Origin: Congeria kusceri
Taxonomy: Eukaryota > Mollusca > Bivalvia > Myida > Dreissenidae
Reading direction: 5' to 3'
Length of the DNA: 64,000 bases
NCBI GenBank assembly: GCA_027627225.1
Contig: CM051026.1
Span: 7,328,915-7,392,914 of the forward strand
The notes beneath the pieces are model-generated. The model ran no database searches. It was not told the DNA's origin and was given only the letters and a program-made list of their open reading frames with translations. The position numbers and the translations under genes were made by a program. Positions 23,641-34,857 of the stretch are shown here, one piece after another. Positions within the stretch are counted from its first letter, which is position 1; each line of letters opens with the position of its first letter.

Positions 23641-24470
23641 TTCACAAAGTCCTGGATCCAGATTGTGATCCGGATCACCACCACAATCAAATCATTGTTC
23701 GTTGACACATTTACAATCTTCGCAAGAAAGTTCACGCCAAACTGTATGTAACTTTTTATGCTTCCAAAAGGGGACATCGTATAGTTGCTGCCTTGTCTGT
23801 CTGTCCGAATTCTACATCATTGTTATTTGTTTGTCTCAATGTCATATGCATTTCCCCACAATTTTTATCCGCCCGTCTGTTCATCTGACCTTCCATCTGC
23901 CCCATAGTTAGTTTCTGCCGAAGATCTCTGGAACTAATATCTCAGATGCAATAAAACTTAAAATGAGGAAATGCACATATTCTTAGGTTATTCCAGTCTG
24001 ATTTTTTTTCATGGACTAATTGCCCTTTGATTATTAAGGGGACATTAAATTGGATATTTGTGTTTCTGCACGAGATCTCTGGAATTAATAACTCAAATTC
24101 AATTAAACATGATATGCAACATCCTTAGCTAGAGGTCTCCACATATTGTCAGTTCTTTCAAGTCTGATGATTTTTCAGGGAATTATTGCCCTTTAACGAT
24201 AAATAGGATTTGTTAATAGGACATTTTTTACGCACTAGTTGTCAGGAACTTATGACTCATTTTCAATAAATGTCAGCATTTCTATCAAGAGGCCATGCGC
24301 AAACTGTCAGGTCATTCCAGTCTGATTTGATTATAAACATTATATTTTAAAGGATATTTTTGTTTTCCCACCAGTTCTCGGGAACTAATTACTTGAATTC
24401 AATTAAACTTTATATGCAGCATCCCTGCCAAGAGCACTTGCACATATTGTCAGGTCGTTCTGGTCTGTTG
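23641..24470 (+). repeat. Diverged tandem repeat (about 150-165 bp)
   Basis: Four recurrences of 'gatctctggaactaat' or close variants (about 23922, 24071, 24237, 24376), each followed by 'cacatattgtcag' and 'ttccagtctgat'-like phrases. No coding potential. Confidence 0.65.
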
Positions 24471-25175
24471 ATAATTCGTCCGTCGTCCGTAATTCATCAA
24501 ATATGGGCATGCGGAGGCGATATTTCTCTTTTCATTCAAGCTTAACCAAACTTGCACAGTTTGTGTTTTACAATAAAATCTCAGATAGATTCGATAATGG
24601 TTCAGATTGGACCAGGAACACCAGAGTTATTGCCCAAATAGTTTTCATCCAATCTTTGCCAAACTTCATACAAATCTTTATTCTAATAATATGTCGGCCA
24701 GGTTTGATCACCAGCCAAATCACACTTGGAATTGTGGAATTATGACCCTTGAATTATCTCAAATTGGCCGTTTTAGCTGTTTCCGTTCTGTACAAAAGTT
24801 TTTATCTGATCTTCACCAAACTTGGTGAAAATCTTTGTGGGCTTAATATCTTCAGGTTCGATAATCAACCAAATTGTCTCAGTAACTGTAGAGTTATGGC
24901 CTGTGAATTATCTTAAATTAGCCTTTGTACCGGTTTCTCTCTTAGTCAATAGTCTTCATCCCATCTTTACTAAACTCGATGTTTAAAGTATATAATATAA
25001 TATTTTAAGTTAGACAATCTACCAAACGGCCCCAGGAACTGCAAAGTTATGGCCCTTGATTTATCTTAAATTGGCATTTTAGCACCTTCCAACAGTTTTC
25101 ATCCAATCTTTACCATAATTGATAATTTAACCTAGAGGGGCCATAACTGTTTTACAAATAGCTCTTGTTTCATTA
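24471..25175 (+). repeat. Diverged tandem repeat ending in AGCTCTTGTT
   Basis: About 150-bp units with 'tcttcaccaaacttgg', 'gagttatggccc' and 'aattatctcaaattggcc'. The block ends at 'aatagctcttgtttca', the same CTCTTGTT terminus used by families A and B. Confidence 0.6.
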
Positions 25176-25215
25176 CATATTTCAAACGTTTAAGCCAGGA
25201 GTGAACGCAAAATCT

Positions 25216-27196
25216 TTTTAGCTCACCTGAGCACAATGGGCTCATGGTGAGCTTTTAGGATCGCCTTTTGTCTGTCGTGCGTCGTCTGTCGTGCCTTGTG
25301 TGTCGTGCGTCGTTCGTCGTGTGTCAACATTTTCATTCAAAGAACATCTCCTCCTAAACCACTGGGCAGATTTTCACCAAACTTCACAGGAATGATCCTT
25401 GGGTGACCCTCTTTCAAAATTCTTCAAATCGTTCCGGTCCGCTGCATATGTAGGTCACCCGAGCTAAAAATATTTTTAAAAAATGAAAACTTTAAAAATC
25501 TTCTTCTCAGAAACGGCAAGACTTGGAGTTTTAATTTTAAGCTCACCTGAGCACAAAGTGCTCATGGTGAGCTTTTGTGATCGCCAGTTGTCCGTCGTGC
25601 GTGTGTGCGTGCATCCTTGCGTCGTCAACTTTTCATTCAAACAACATCTCCTAAACCGCTTGGCAGATTTTCACCAAACTTCACAGGATTGATCCTTGGG
25701 TGGACCTCTTTCAAAGTTGTTAAAATCTTTCCGGTCCGCTGAATATGTAGGTCACCAGAGCAAAAATAGATTTAAAAAGTGAAAACTTTAAAAATCTTCT
25801 TCTATGAAACCGCAAGGCTCAGACCTTTCATATTTGATATATACGAAAATAACTTTAAAAATCTTCTCCTCTAAAACCACAAGGCCCAGAGGTTTTATAA
25901 TTGGTATGTTACAACCTATAATGGTCCTCTACAAAGATTGTTCAAATTATGCCCCTGGGGTCAAAACTGGCCACGCCCCGGGGGTCTCATGGTTTATAAA
26001 GAATATATAGCAAAATGACTTTAAAAATCATCTCCTCTAAAATCGCAAGGCCCAGAGGTTTCATATTTGGTATGCAACATCCTTTAGTGGTCCTGAACAA
26101 AGTTTGTCCAAATTATGCCCCTGGGGTCAAAATGGGCCACACCCAGGGGGTCACATGGTTTATGTAGAATATATAGCAAAATGACTTTTAAAATATCATC
26201 CTCTGAAACCACAAGGCCCAGAGGTTTCATATTTGTTATGTAACATCCTATAGTGGTCTTCTACAAAGATTGTCAAATTAAGCCCCTGGGGTCAAAACTG
26301 GCCACGCCCAGGGGGTCACATGTTTTATATAAACTTATATAGCAAAATGTCTTTAAATCATCTTCTCTGAAACCACAAGGCCCAGAGGTTTCGTATTTGG
26401 TATTAAACATCCTATGTTGGTACTCTACAAAGATTGTTCAAATTATGCCCCATGAGTTAAAACAGACCACACCCGATTGGTCACATGGTTAATATAGACT
26501 TAAATAGCAAAATGACTTTAAAATTCTTCTCCTCTGAAACCGCAAGGCCTAGAGGTTTCATATTTGGTATGTAACATTGTATAGTGGTCCTTTACAAATA
26601 GTGTCCAAATTATGCCCCTGGGGTCAAAACTGGCCACGCCCTGGGGGTCTCATGGTTTATATAGACTTAAATAGCAAACTGACTTTAAAAATCTTCTCTG
26701 AAACGGCAGGGCCCACAGCTTTCCTATATTTGTTACGTAACATTGCATAGTGGTCCTCTCCAAAAATTGTTCAAATTATGCCCATGGGGTCATCTGGCCA
26801 CCCCAAAGGGGTAACATGGTTTATATAGACTTTAATAGCAAAATGACTCAAAAAATCTTTACCTGAAATTGCAAGGCACACAGCTTTCCTATATTTGGTA
26901 CGTAACATAGCATAGTGTTCCTCTCCAAAGATTGTTCAAATTATGCCCCTTTGGTCAAATCGGGCCACCCCCGAGGGGTCACATGGTTTATATTGACTTA
27001 AATAGCAGAATGACTCAAAAAATCTTTACCTGAGACTTAAAAAATCTTTACCTGAAACCGCAAGGCCCAGAGGTTTGTTCAAGGTTGTTCAACTTATGCC
27101 CCTGGGATAAAAATGAGCCACGCCTCTGGGATGCAAATCCCAATTGGGTTACAAGATCTGAGTTGAGCGTCCTAGGGCCCTCAGGGCCCTCTTGTT
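25216..27196 (+). mobile_element. Family-A (GCTCACCTGAG) element 1 with 165-bp tandem core
   Basis: Two closely spaced left ends (AGCTCACCTGAGCACAA at 25220 and 25550) are followed by about eight copies of a 165-bp unit ('caaattatgcccctggggtc', 'aaaccgcaaggcccagaggt', 'tcacatggtttatatag'). The right end has a decayed CTCAGGTGAGC motif, a perfect hairpin AGGGCCC-TCA-GGGCCCT, then CTTGTT. Architecture as in 34858-37858 and 38330-39560. No coding content. Confidence 0.7.
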
Positions 27197-27370
27197 GATA
27201 TGTGACATCCTCTAGTGGTCCTCTACAAAGATTGTTCAAATGATGCCCCTGGGGTCAGAACTGGCCACGCCCCGGGGTCACATGGTTTATATAGACTTGT
27301 ATAGCGAAATTACTTTAAAAATCTTCTCTGAAACCGCAAGGCCTAGAGGTTTCATATTTGGTATGTAACA
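27197..27370 (+). repeat. Extra 165-bp core unit beyond the element end
   Basis: Another copy of the family-A core ('agtggtcctctacaaagatt', 'aaaccgcaaggcctagaggt') stands directly after the CTTGTT terminus, suggesting a second truncated element or a nested arrangement. Confidence 0.6.
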
Positions 27371-28179
27371 TATAACATAGAAAAGTCAGGTGAAGTTTTG
27401 CGTGCAAGAGAAAATTCAGGTTAAGGATTGCGTGTAACAAGTACATATCTCTGTAACTACTTCAGATATTAAAAAGAAACTTCACACATGTCTTTGAGGT
27501 CATTGCGTAAGGTCACTGACCAAGGCCCATAAGTCTGACCTGCAATTTAGCAGAATTATGTCCCTTTTTGTACTTAAATATTCAGGTTGAAGTTTGCGTG
27601 GCAACAACTCCATATCTCTATAACTACTACAGATATTCAATTGAAACTTCACACATGTCTTTAGTTTAGTTTAAACCTATTTATTGTAGCTTGATTGCAT
27701 CGAAAGCCTTGGCTTATAAAGACACTCTTGAGTGGGTTTCCTGGGCAAACCAGTACTTGGTGTCTTTGGAAAGAACTTGAGAACCCTCCCTCGGTGGGGA
27801 TCGATCCCGGGACCTCCGGTCACACGGCGGACACCATATCCACTATACCATTGAGACTTCATATGTCTTCGGGGTCATTATGTAAGGTCACGGACCAAGG
27901 CCCATAACTCTGACCAGTAATTTAGCAGAAATATGCCCTTTTTGTACTTATGAATTGAGGTTAAAGTTGGCGTGCAACAACTCTATATCTGTATAACTAC
28001 TACAGATATTCAATTGAAGCTTTACATGTGTCTTCAGGGTCATTGTATAAGATCACTGACCAAGGCCCATAGCTCTGACCTACAATTTCGTAGGATTATC
28101 TCTATATCTGCTACAGATATTCAACTAAAGATCACACATGTCTTCAAGGTCATTATATAAGGTCACTGACCAAGACTTA
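27371..28179 (+). repeat. Family-B core units, tandem
   Basis: Repeated 'actacagatattcaattg', 'tcttcagggtcatt', 'gaccaaggcccataactctg' units with a period near 175 bp, interrupted by a minus-strand SINE (27662-27855). Confidence 0.75.
27662..27855 (-). mobile_element. tRNA-derived SINE, minus strand, with target-site duplication
   Basis: On the minus strand: tRNA-like head ('tggtatagtggatatggtg', B-box 'gggatcgatcccc'), body 'caccaagtactggttt', tail '..caatcaagctacaata'. It splits a family-B unit and is flanked by ACTTCACACATGTCTT (27646-27661) and ACTTCATATGTCTT (27856-27869), a duplication typical of LINE-driven insertion with later small changes. Confidence 0.85.
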
Positions 28180-28260
28180 TATCGAGGGTTGAGCGTGAAA
28201 CTATTGTATCTGCTTAACATTTCTATATCAGATACCATAGTTTCACGCACAACCTCGATA
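28180..28260. repeat. 81-nt near-perfect hairpin inserted in a family-B unit
   Basis: The left arm 28180-28212 and right arm 28229-28260 pair almost throughout: one bulge and two mismatches over 32-33 bp, with a 16-nt loop. The arms begin TATCGAGG and end CCTCGATA; inner shared block GCGTGAAACTAT. It interrupts a repeat unit, so it is probably a tiny foldback MITE; it also has pre-miRNA-like geometry. Which it is cannot be decided here. Confidence 0.8.
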
Positions 28261-28739
28261 TGTGTGACCAGCATTTTAGGAGAAATATGCCTCTTTTTTT
28301 GTAGTGATAAAGGCTGATAACTCTGGTTAATATAAAGCTTGATTAGGTCTTCACTTATAATTATTAACACAACATCCACATGAGTGCCAATATTATTTAG
28401 TAGTATTTACACACATACAGGAACAGATGGGCCTGGCAGTGATGTACAGAAATAGATTGGTCAGCCAGGGAGTAAACAGCTGGAATGGAACTCGAGCCAG
28501 ACACAGGACCTGTACCGACAGAAGTGACCTTGGTTGTGGTAGCTATTGAGTTGAGGATTGCAACCCGAGGTATTGCCAAGGTAAGATGACAAGGAGATCA
28601 ACAACAACAGTCGCTAAAGCAGTGACACGCTGCCTAAATGTAGTGTGGTTGCACCCAACAGATTTTTAGCTCACCTGATCTCGAACTGAGAGATATTGTG
28701 GTCAGTCATCCTCCGGCATCTGTCGTTAATTAAGAAATA

Positions 28740-28880
28740 ATTTTGCATTTAGAGTCGTTTATCGGCTAATAAACAGCGATTTTGTGTTCTGATGCGTATG
28801 AATTAAACCACAAGGCTGTTAGTGTTTATTAGCCGATTAACAACGATATTGCAAAAATTATTTCAATTGTAACATGACCT
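28740..28880. repeat. Foldback element, copy 2
   Basis: Arms 'gtttatcggctaataaac' and 'gtttattagccgattaac' are inverted copies around 'gaattaaaccacaaggctg'. Same family as 2390-2580. Confidence 0.7.
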
Positions 28881-29864
28881 AGCACAATTTTTTTTCAGTT
28901 ACAATACATTCTATATTTTACAGTTTCTAAACTAATTTTGGGTTGTTTATTGGTAGTTTAACAACGGTGAATTTTTTTATTTGTCTATAGACAAATTCTG
29001 CATGTTACATGTTAGAATTGTCATTTATTGTGAACATTTTGCTTTAAACTTGTTCTCTGAAACGCTATAAGGAAGTTGAAAAACTTGAAAAAAAATGGGC
29101 ACAATATATATGTTCAGATGATTTCCAATGAAGTTGATATTTACAAAAAAACTATGTAAAAAGGTAAATATAAACAAATATTTTTAAAGCAGTTGCTGCC
29201 TCACTTTGTATTTGAAGTTTGATTGTGAGTCTTCACATTATCAGTTGGAACCCACATTTGATACTGACAGTGTGTCCTTAATGTGGGTCAGACAATTAAA
29301 GTGTTTTAGGACAGGAGTTGTCTCCCTTTGGTTTTAATTATTGGAGATGGCATCATATTACAAGAATTAAACAGGTAAATTGTTTTAAAAATGACTAAAG
29401 AGAAAAAGATCAAATCAGTTTGCTATTTCGGCAAAAGGAAATGACAACTGTGATAAAATAGTCAGTGTGGTAAATCTCTTAAATAATAAACATTCTATAG
29501 ACATTGATCAGTACACGTTTAAACCAACTGCATTTGGTCTGTGTGATAAACACTTGTTCAATGTAACCTGATATTCAGCTACAAACCTTTGTCGCAGTGC
29601 AATAATTTAAATTAATCCAATACGTGACCTAATACTCACGTGACAGTTTACATAGTTACACTGTTTACTGCTAGAGACCACTGAGCGTCATTTGAAGGTT
29701 ATCTTGGTTTCTGTTCAGTTGGAAGGTTTTATTGCTTGATTATAATTGCCACTACATTTAATGTGTGCTTTCTGGATTATTTAATTAAACAGAGACACTG
29801 TGACATTAATATTTCTATTTAATTAAAGTTGTAAAGTTTTGTTTGCTGAAAGTCAACAAGCAAA
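28881..29864 (+). other. Upstream region and probable 5' UTR/promoter of the B-box gene
   Basis: AT-rich and free of recognised repeats. A CACGTG-containing 'atactcacgtgacag' lies at about 29633-29647. There is no clear TATA box; the start of transcription cannot be fixed from sequence. Confidence 0.35.
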
Positions 29865-30199
29865 ATGGCGACATTTTCTATGTCTACTGTTGCTAAAGGG
29901 TCAGATGAATTTAAAGATTTTTGTTGTTCTACCTGCGAAGAGCAGTCTGTTGAAGTAGTCGCAGAATTTTACTGTGAAACATGTTCAAAGTTTTATTGTG
30001 GAAAATGTATTCATCATCATGGTCAGTTGTTCAAAAAACATTCCCCTTATGGAAGGGGAGATATGAACAAATGGCCAATTTCAAAGAAGGTGGAGGATTT
30101 TCTGATGAAATGCGAAGTTCACAAAGATAAAAAATTGGAAATTTTCTGTGAAGACCATGGACAGCTGTGCTGCTCAAATTGTATTCTACTTAATCACAG
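29865..30199 (+). CDS. B-box gene, exon 1
   Basis: Encodes residues 1-111 and two bases of codon 112. It carries B-box 1 and most of B-box 2. The donor is CACAG|GTATCT at 30199/30200. Reading through gives only nine extra codons before a stop, so splicing is needed to supply the last zinc ligand. Confidence 0.85.
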
Positions 30200-33100
30200 G
30201 TATCTTATGACATTTTTGTTAAAATGATTGTTAAGATAACAATAATCCTTATTATTAGACAATTTACTTTTTAGACTAACCTGATTTAGTATGTTTATTA
30301 ATATAAACAAGAATTAAGTTGAGGACAGTAACATACATGTAACGATTGGCTTGAGAACCCCATATATTTATATATATCAGAAATGGTGCAGTTTTAACTT
30401 CCAGTTTTTACCTGGATACCAATGTTTAACATTTTATAAAATCAATACATATTAGTACAGTTTGAGATTTTTGGTAAGCTGGTTTCTCAGGAATGGCACG
30501 AGGGATTTCATTCAAACTTAGAACACTTATTCCCTATATTAAAATGAACTCATAAGCCAATTATGATAACTCTAGTTTGAAATTGACAAAATTGTGGGCC
30601 TTTTTACACTTAGAAATGGACAGGTTAAAGTTTTTCTGTAAGCTAGTTTCTCAATTTTTTGTTCCCTAACTCGAGAACTGATTAAGCTATTGTAATGAAA
30701 CTTCAAACATAGATATCTTATAGCGAGACCTTGCTGGGGATTACATATGTGGTGGGTGGGGTCAACGTCACTGTTACTAAAAATAGAATAAACAGTTTCC
30801 GCTCAATAACTTGAGAACGCACTGAGATATTTTAATGAAACTTAATACAAACATACCTTATATCGAGACCTCACTTGCGATTGCGTTTAGGGTCAAGGGT
30901 CAAGGTCACTGGTACTAAAAATAGAAAAATGGTAACCGCTCAATAACTTAAGAACGCATTGAGATATTTTTCTGAAACTTAGTGCATAGATACCTTATAT
31001 CGAGACCTTGCTTGGGATTGCATATGGGGTGGGTGTGGTTAAGGTCAAGTTTACCATTACTAAAAATTTTATTGATGTGCTGACTTTAATGCATTTTGTT
31101 TGAAAAATTTGGTTTTCGGGGAATTTCCATGTTTCTTGTTTAAGAAAAAAATGCCAGTAACTCTGACAAGCACAAGAAAAGTCTAGCTAGCTGTCCTCCT
31201 ACAGCTCTTCTTTTGTTATATGGCTTATGAGCAGGGTCCTTTTGCTTCTGACACTCCTTACTTTATAAGCAATTGGAGCAAAACAGACACTCATGTGCCT
31301 TCGTTATATTTTATGTGCCAAAGTACGCTTAAATATCCAGTAGAAGACTATATGAGGCACGTTGTGGGAAAACTGGCCTTAATGCATGTGCGTAAATGTC
31401 GTCCCGGATTAGCCTGTGCAGTCCGCACAGGCTAATCCGGGACAGCACTTTAAGCTTTTATGGTATTTTCTGTTTCAAGGAAGTCTCTTCTAAATATAAA
31501 TCCACTATAGGCGGAAAGTGCCATCCCTGATTAGCATGTTGCGGAATCCGCACAGGCTGATCCGGGACGACACTTTACGCACATGCATTAAGCCCGGTTT
31601 TCCCATGACACGCCACATAATGTTTTGAAATGGCCAATCTAAACCATCCATCTCATAAGCTTTGAACTTAGAATATGTATAACAGTATTTTTTTTTATAT
31701 TTAAGAAAAATTTGCCAAATTATTTTAAGCATTTTATTATAATATACTATATTTTGTTTCAGACAGTGCACCAAAGTGACGCTTGTATCTGAGTGTGTCA
31801 AAACCCAGTCAACTGACCTGCAGCAGTTTGCAGTGAAGCTTCAAACAATTCAGGAACAAATGAACAATCTTCAAACAAATTGGGAGACCGGCATTAAATC
31901 ACTGCAGGGTTCATATGATGAACAATTACACAAAATACAAGAAACACGCAGGAAAATAAATGACACTTTAGACAATATTGAAAAAATCACTTTGAAGGAA
32001 ATGAAAAATACACTCACAAGTCTGCAAGCTTCTCTCAAGACTGATGTGAACAACTGCAGAAGGCTTCGTGACGACTTGAAAATACTGCATGAAGCCATTC
32101 AGGACATAAGTGATATGAGCATGAAAGAACTCTCCTTTATAGCGAGCAAGAAATGTAGCGACAAAATACAACAGTCAGAAACATATTTGAAGGAGAACTC
32201 TGTTCAGGTTAAAAGTTCACTAACATTCCAGCCTAACAGTGACATTGAGCAGTACTTGTCCAAACTGTCAGGTCTGGGGAGGATTGTACACAGTACCCAG
32301 GCATTGACAGTGCAGGGAAACCCAGACCAAGTATTGACTGTTAAAGGAAAGTCAGAGTATAATGTGCGCATACCAAGTGATTCATCAGCATGCAGGATCA
32401 GTGGCATATGTGTTCTCCCTGATGGCCAGATTCTTGTTGTAGACTACAATAATAACAAATTAAAGCTGCTGGACCAGCAGTACAGGGTGCTTACTCATGT
32501 GTCTACTTCTCCATATGACATATGTCATATAACACACAGTGAAGTTGCTGTTACTGTGAATGATGATAACACACATGAGATCCAGTTTATCTCTGTCAAC
32601 AATGGGCAGCTGGTGAAGGGCAGGAAGCTTCAGTTACGACATTACTGTGAAGGTATCGCCCACCACCAGGGGGAGCTGTATGTCACTGATACTACTGCAC
32701 TGTACAAGTACTCACTGAGTGGGAAACTGGTCAGCAAGCTGTATGAGGATACATCCGGTAGTCTGACAGGTTAGAATCATGGCGGGTTCATCCGGATATT
32801 ATTAGAAATATGTATTATAAAGTAATTGTAAGACTGCATAGTTGTAGAATGTGTATGTGTCAGTTTAAGTTTACAACAGCAGTAAAGAATGATTTTCAAT
32901 ATTATTGATATATATATATATGAGTAATCAAGCATTTTGACTGCCACTTCTGACTTCATGGCATGTCTATAAATAGACAGTGAGTGCAAATCCATGACAC
33001 ACTCTGTGACCTGCTGTTTATATTTTGTGGTTTTCAAGTAAATATACGTGCATTATTGTTTCATAATCCATCGTGTTTCCAAACGTTATAAACTTTAAAT

Positions 33101-34078
33101 TGTAGTTGAAATGTGTTAAATTAATAGATTTGTATTTGTAAAACTGTTTAAATAACGACTGGCTTTTGTTACTTGTGTAGAAGAACAAGAGGGAGAAGTT
33201 TTATTTCATGTTGTTTTGAAACATATTTCCTGTTGTAAAAGCTTAATTTCTGTTATTATAATGTACATGTACATGTTATAAATATGTCAGCCTGCGTCAG
33301 CTGTAGAATAACGCAGATGTCAGTAATCATGTATACACGTATAGAAAATCTATTAATACTGCATATGCCATAGTTGCCTCAGCTGACACGTTCATGTATA
33401 CATGTATAGGAAATCTGTTATTACTGCATATAGTTACGCATTCATGTGTACGTGTTCACTGTACCGTGTAATCGTTTCCATCTGCGTAATTGTGGTAGAC
33501 TTCCATTCTAACTCACCAGTCAACGTGTCAAACTTTTAGGCAATAAACTGATACAGAACCTTCCTGTCACACTAAAATATGTATTATTATTGGATTTTAT
33601 GCAGATCTTTAAGACGCGTAATTGTCTGTTTAACTACCCATTAATAATACGATGTCACTGCAGTTTGTGTATTAACGTTATTAAACATTTAAAGTAATTT
33701 AATATCTTGATGTGACTCTGTTTTGCAGTATGCCGGTGTGCTGTGAGTCCCACAGGGGATCTGGTATACATCACCCACTACTCCCAGCACAAGCTCCTCA
33801 CCCTGGCCAGGGATGGGTCAGTACTCTCTACATTGGAGGACCCTGAACTACGACACCCATATGCTGTACATGTGACACCTGCAGGCCAGGTGTTGGTCTG
33901 TGGAGTGGGGTCCCAGACTATCATACAGGTGGACAGGGAGGGCAGGAAGAAGCTGGCCACTCTGGCTACAGACAGGGATGGAGTGCGTTACCCAGAGTCA
34001 GTCTGCTACAACAGGCACACAGCCTCCATCCTTGTGGGACAACATGGCAACAACATCCTGGTGTTCAAAGTGCAATAG
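29865..34078 (+). CDS. RING-less TRIM-like protein: B-box 1, B-box 2, coiled coil, NHL-like propeller (3 exons)
   Basis: Joined exons 29865-30199, 31763-32769 and 33729-34078 give 1692 nt and 563 residues plus stop. Both introns are GT-AG, and the frame is kept (1-nt and 2-nt split codons). Residues 21-59 form a B-box 1-like zinc site (C21, C24, C37, C40, C45, C48, H51 or H52, H59). Residues 83-114 form B-box 2 (C83, H86, C95, H98, C103, C106, H111, C114). About 120-265 is a coiled coil, and about 311-563 an NHL-like beta-propeller. No RING domain precedes the B-boxes, so E3 ligase activity by itself is not expected. TRIM-NHL relatives act in ubiquitin, RNA-binding and innate immune roles, and such B-box proteins are expanded in bivalves; the role here is inferred only. 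The start is the first ATG, in context CAAAATGG. Confidence 0.88.
30440..31215 (+). repeat. Family-B element within intron 1
   Basis: Body phrases 'ttttggtaagctggtttctc', 'cctatattaaaatgaactc' and 'aataacttgagaacgcactg'. The 3' end has 'tctagctAGCTGTcctcctACAGCTCTTC', the family's terminal hairpin. Sense-oriented with respect to the host gene. Confidence 0.7.
31351..31620. mobile_element. MITE-like palindromic element in intron 1
   Basis: The ends are inverted copies over 60-70 bp: 'ttaatgcatgtgcgtaaa' on the left and 'tttacgcacatgcattaa' on the right. Each half contains its own smaller palindrome ('gtcgtcccggattagcctg', 'caggctaatccgggac'). I recognise this as a very common dreissenid/bivalve repeat (from memory, not searched). 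The flanking ORFs on both strands are shadows. Confidence 0.8.
31763..32769 (+). CDS. B-box gene, exon 2
   Basis: Acceptor TTTGTTTCAG|ACAG at 31762/31763. The first base completes an Arg codon, followed directly by Q-C-T-K, which supplies C114 of B-box 2. The exon holds the coiled coil (Gln/Glu/Lys/Leu-rich) and the first propeller blades ('LPDGQILVVDYNNNKLKLLD' type). Donor GACAG|GTTAGA at 32769/32770; an in-frame TAG follows at once in the intron. Confidence 0.85.
32770..33728 (+). other. Intron 2
   Basis: Mostly unique AT-rich sequence. A diverged tandem duplication of about 80 bp lies at 33297-33437 ('catgtatacacgtatagaaa' and 'catgtatacatgtatagg..'). Confidence 0.6.
33729..34078 (+). 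CDS. B-box gene, exon 3 (propeller C-terminus)
   Basis: Acceptor TTTTGCAG|TATGC at 33728/33729. Codes for the last 115 residues plus the split Val. Repeated blade patterns are visible: 'VSPTGDLVYITHYSQHKL', 'VTPAGQVLVCGVGSQTI' and the closing 'SILVGQHGNNILVFKVQ', which ends in TAG. Confidence 0.87.
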
Positions 34079-34857
34079 CTTACTTTTACATGTATCAGAC
34101 ATTTGTATAATAACAAATATGGTTATCTTAAAATGACCTTATGTATTTATATTGAAACTTATGTATTGTGTAATGTATTATGTTTCAAATTTATGTATTG
34201 TGTATTGTGTTATGTTTCAAAATGCAATTGTGGTTTAGTATCTACAATATGTTTGTATAAACAATATTTTTATCTTAAAATGGCAGTGTATTTTTGGACA
34301 TTGTGAATTATATTCTACCGTCTGTGTCTTACATAAATGCTATTGCATTTTACACAACTTAACTAGTTAACATATACTGTATGCCAAAATGACAAAAACT
34401 ATTTTTGTTTAGGAGTTAATGTTTGTACATAAATATACATGTACATGACACTTGCTATTTTTAGACTGACTGTCATTTCTACGTACATGTTAGAAATTTA
34501 TTTGATCAATTACTTGAAAACATGACACTGTATTGTTGTATAAATACTTGTATTTAAACTATTAAAAATTAAGAATAGCTGAGAATTTTTGCAGTGATTT
34601 GACAGCTTAAAAGATGGACCTTTGCTTATATATTAGTGAAAACTTTACGACTAAAATATTAACCAATATGATTCATATTAATATATTATATTCATTGTAT
34701 ATTGCCTTTTCTCATGTTCATGCATGTTTGTACATTTCTTTTCCTATGAATTTTCTGTTCTATATAAATGATGTATGTTTATCTTATATAAATTAAATTT
34801 AATCATTTACGTAATATGCATTGTTGACGTCATTATGTGATTATTGTTCTATTGTTA
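34079..34857 (+). other. 3' UTR / downstream AT-rich flank of the B-box gene
   Basis: AT-rich with no coding potential. I saw no unambiguous AATAAA signal close behind the stop codon, so the mRNA end is unknown. Confidence 0.4.

Noticed and set aside
31220..31435. 71-codon plus-strand ORF in intron 1
   Set aside because: Ends inside the palindromic MITE; translated repeat.
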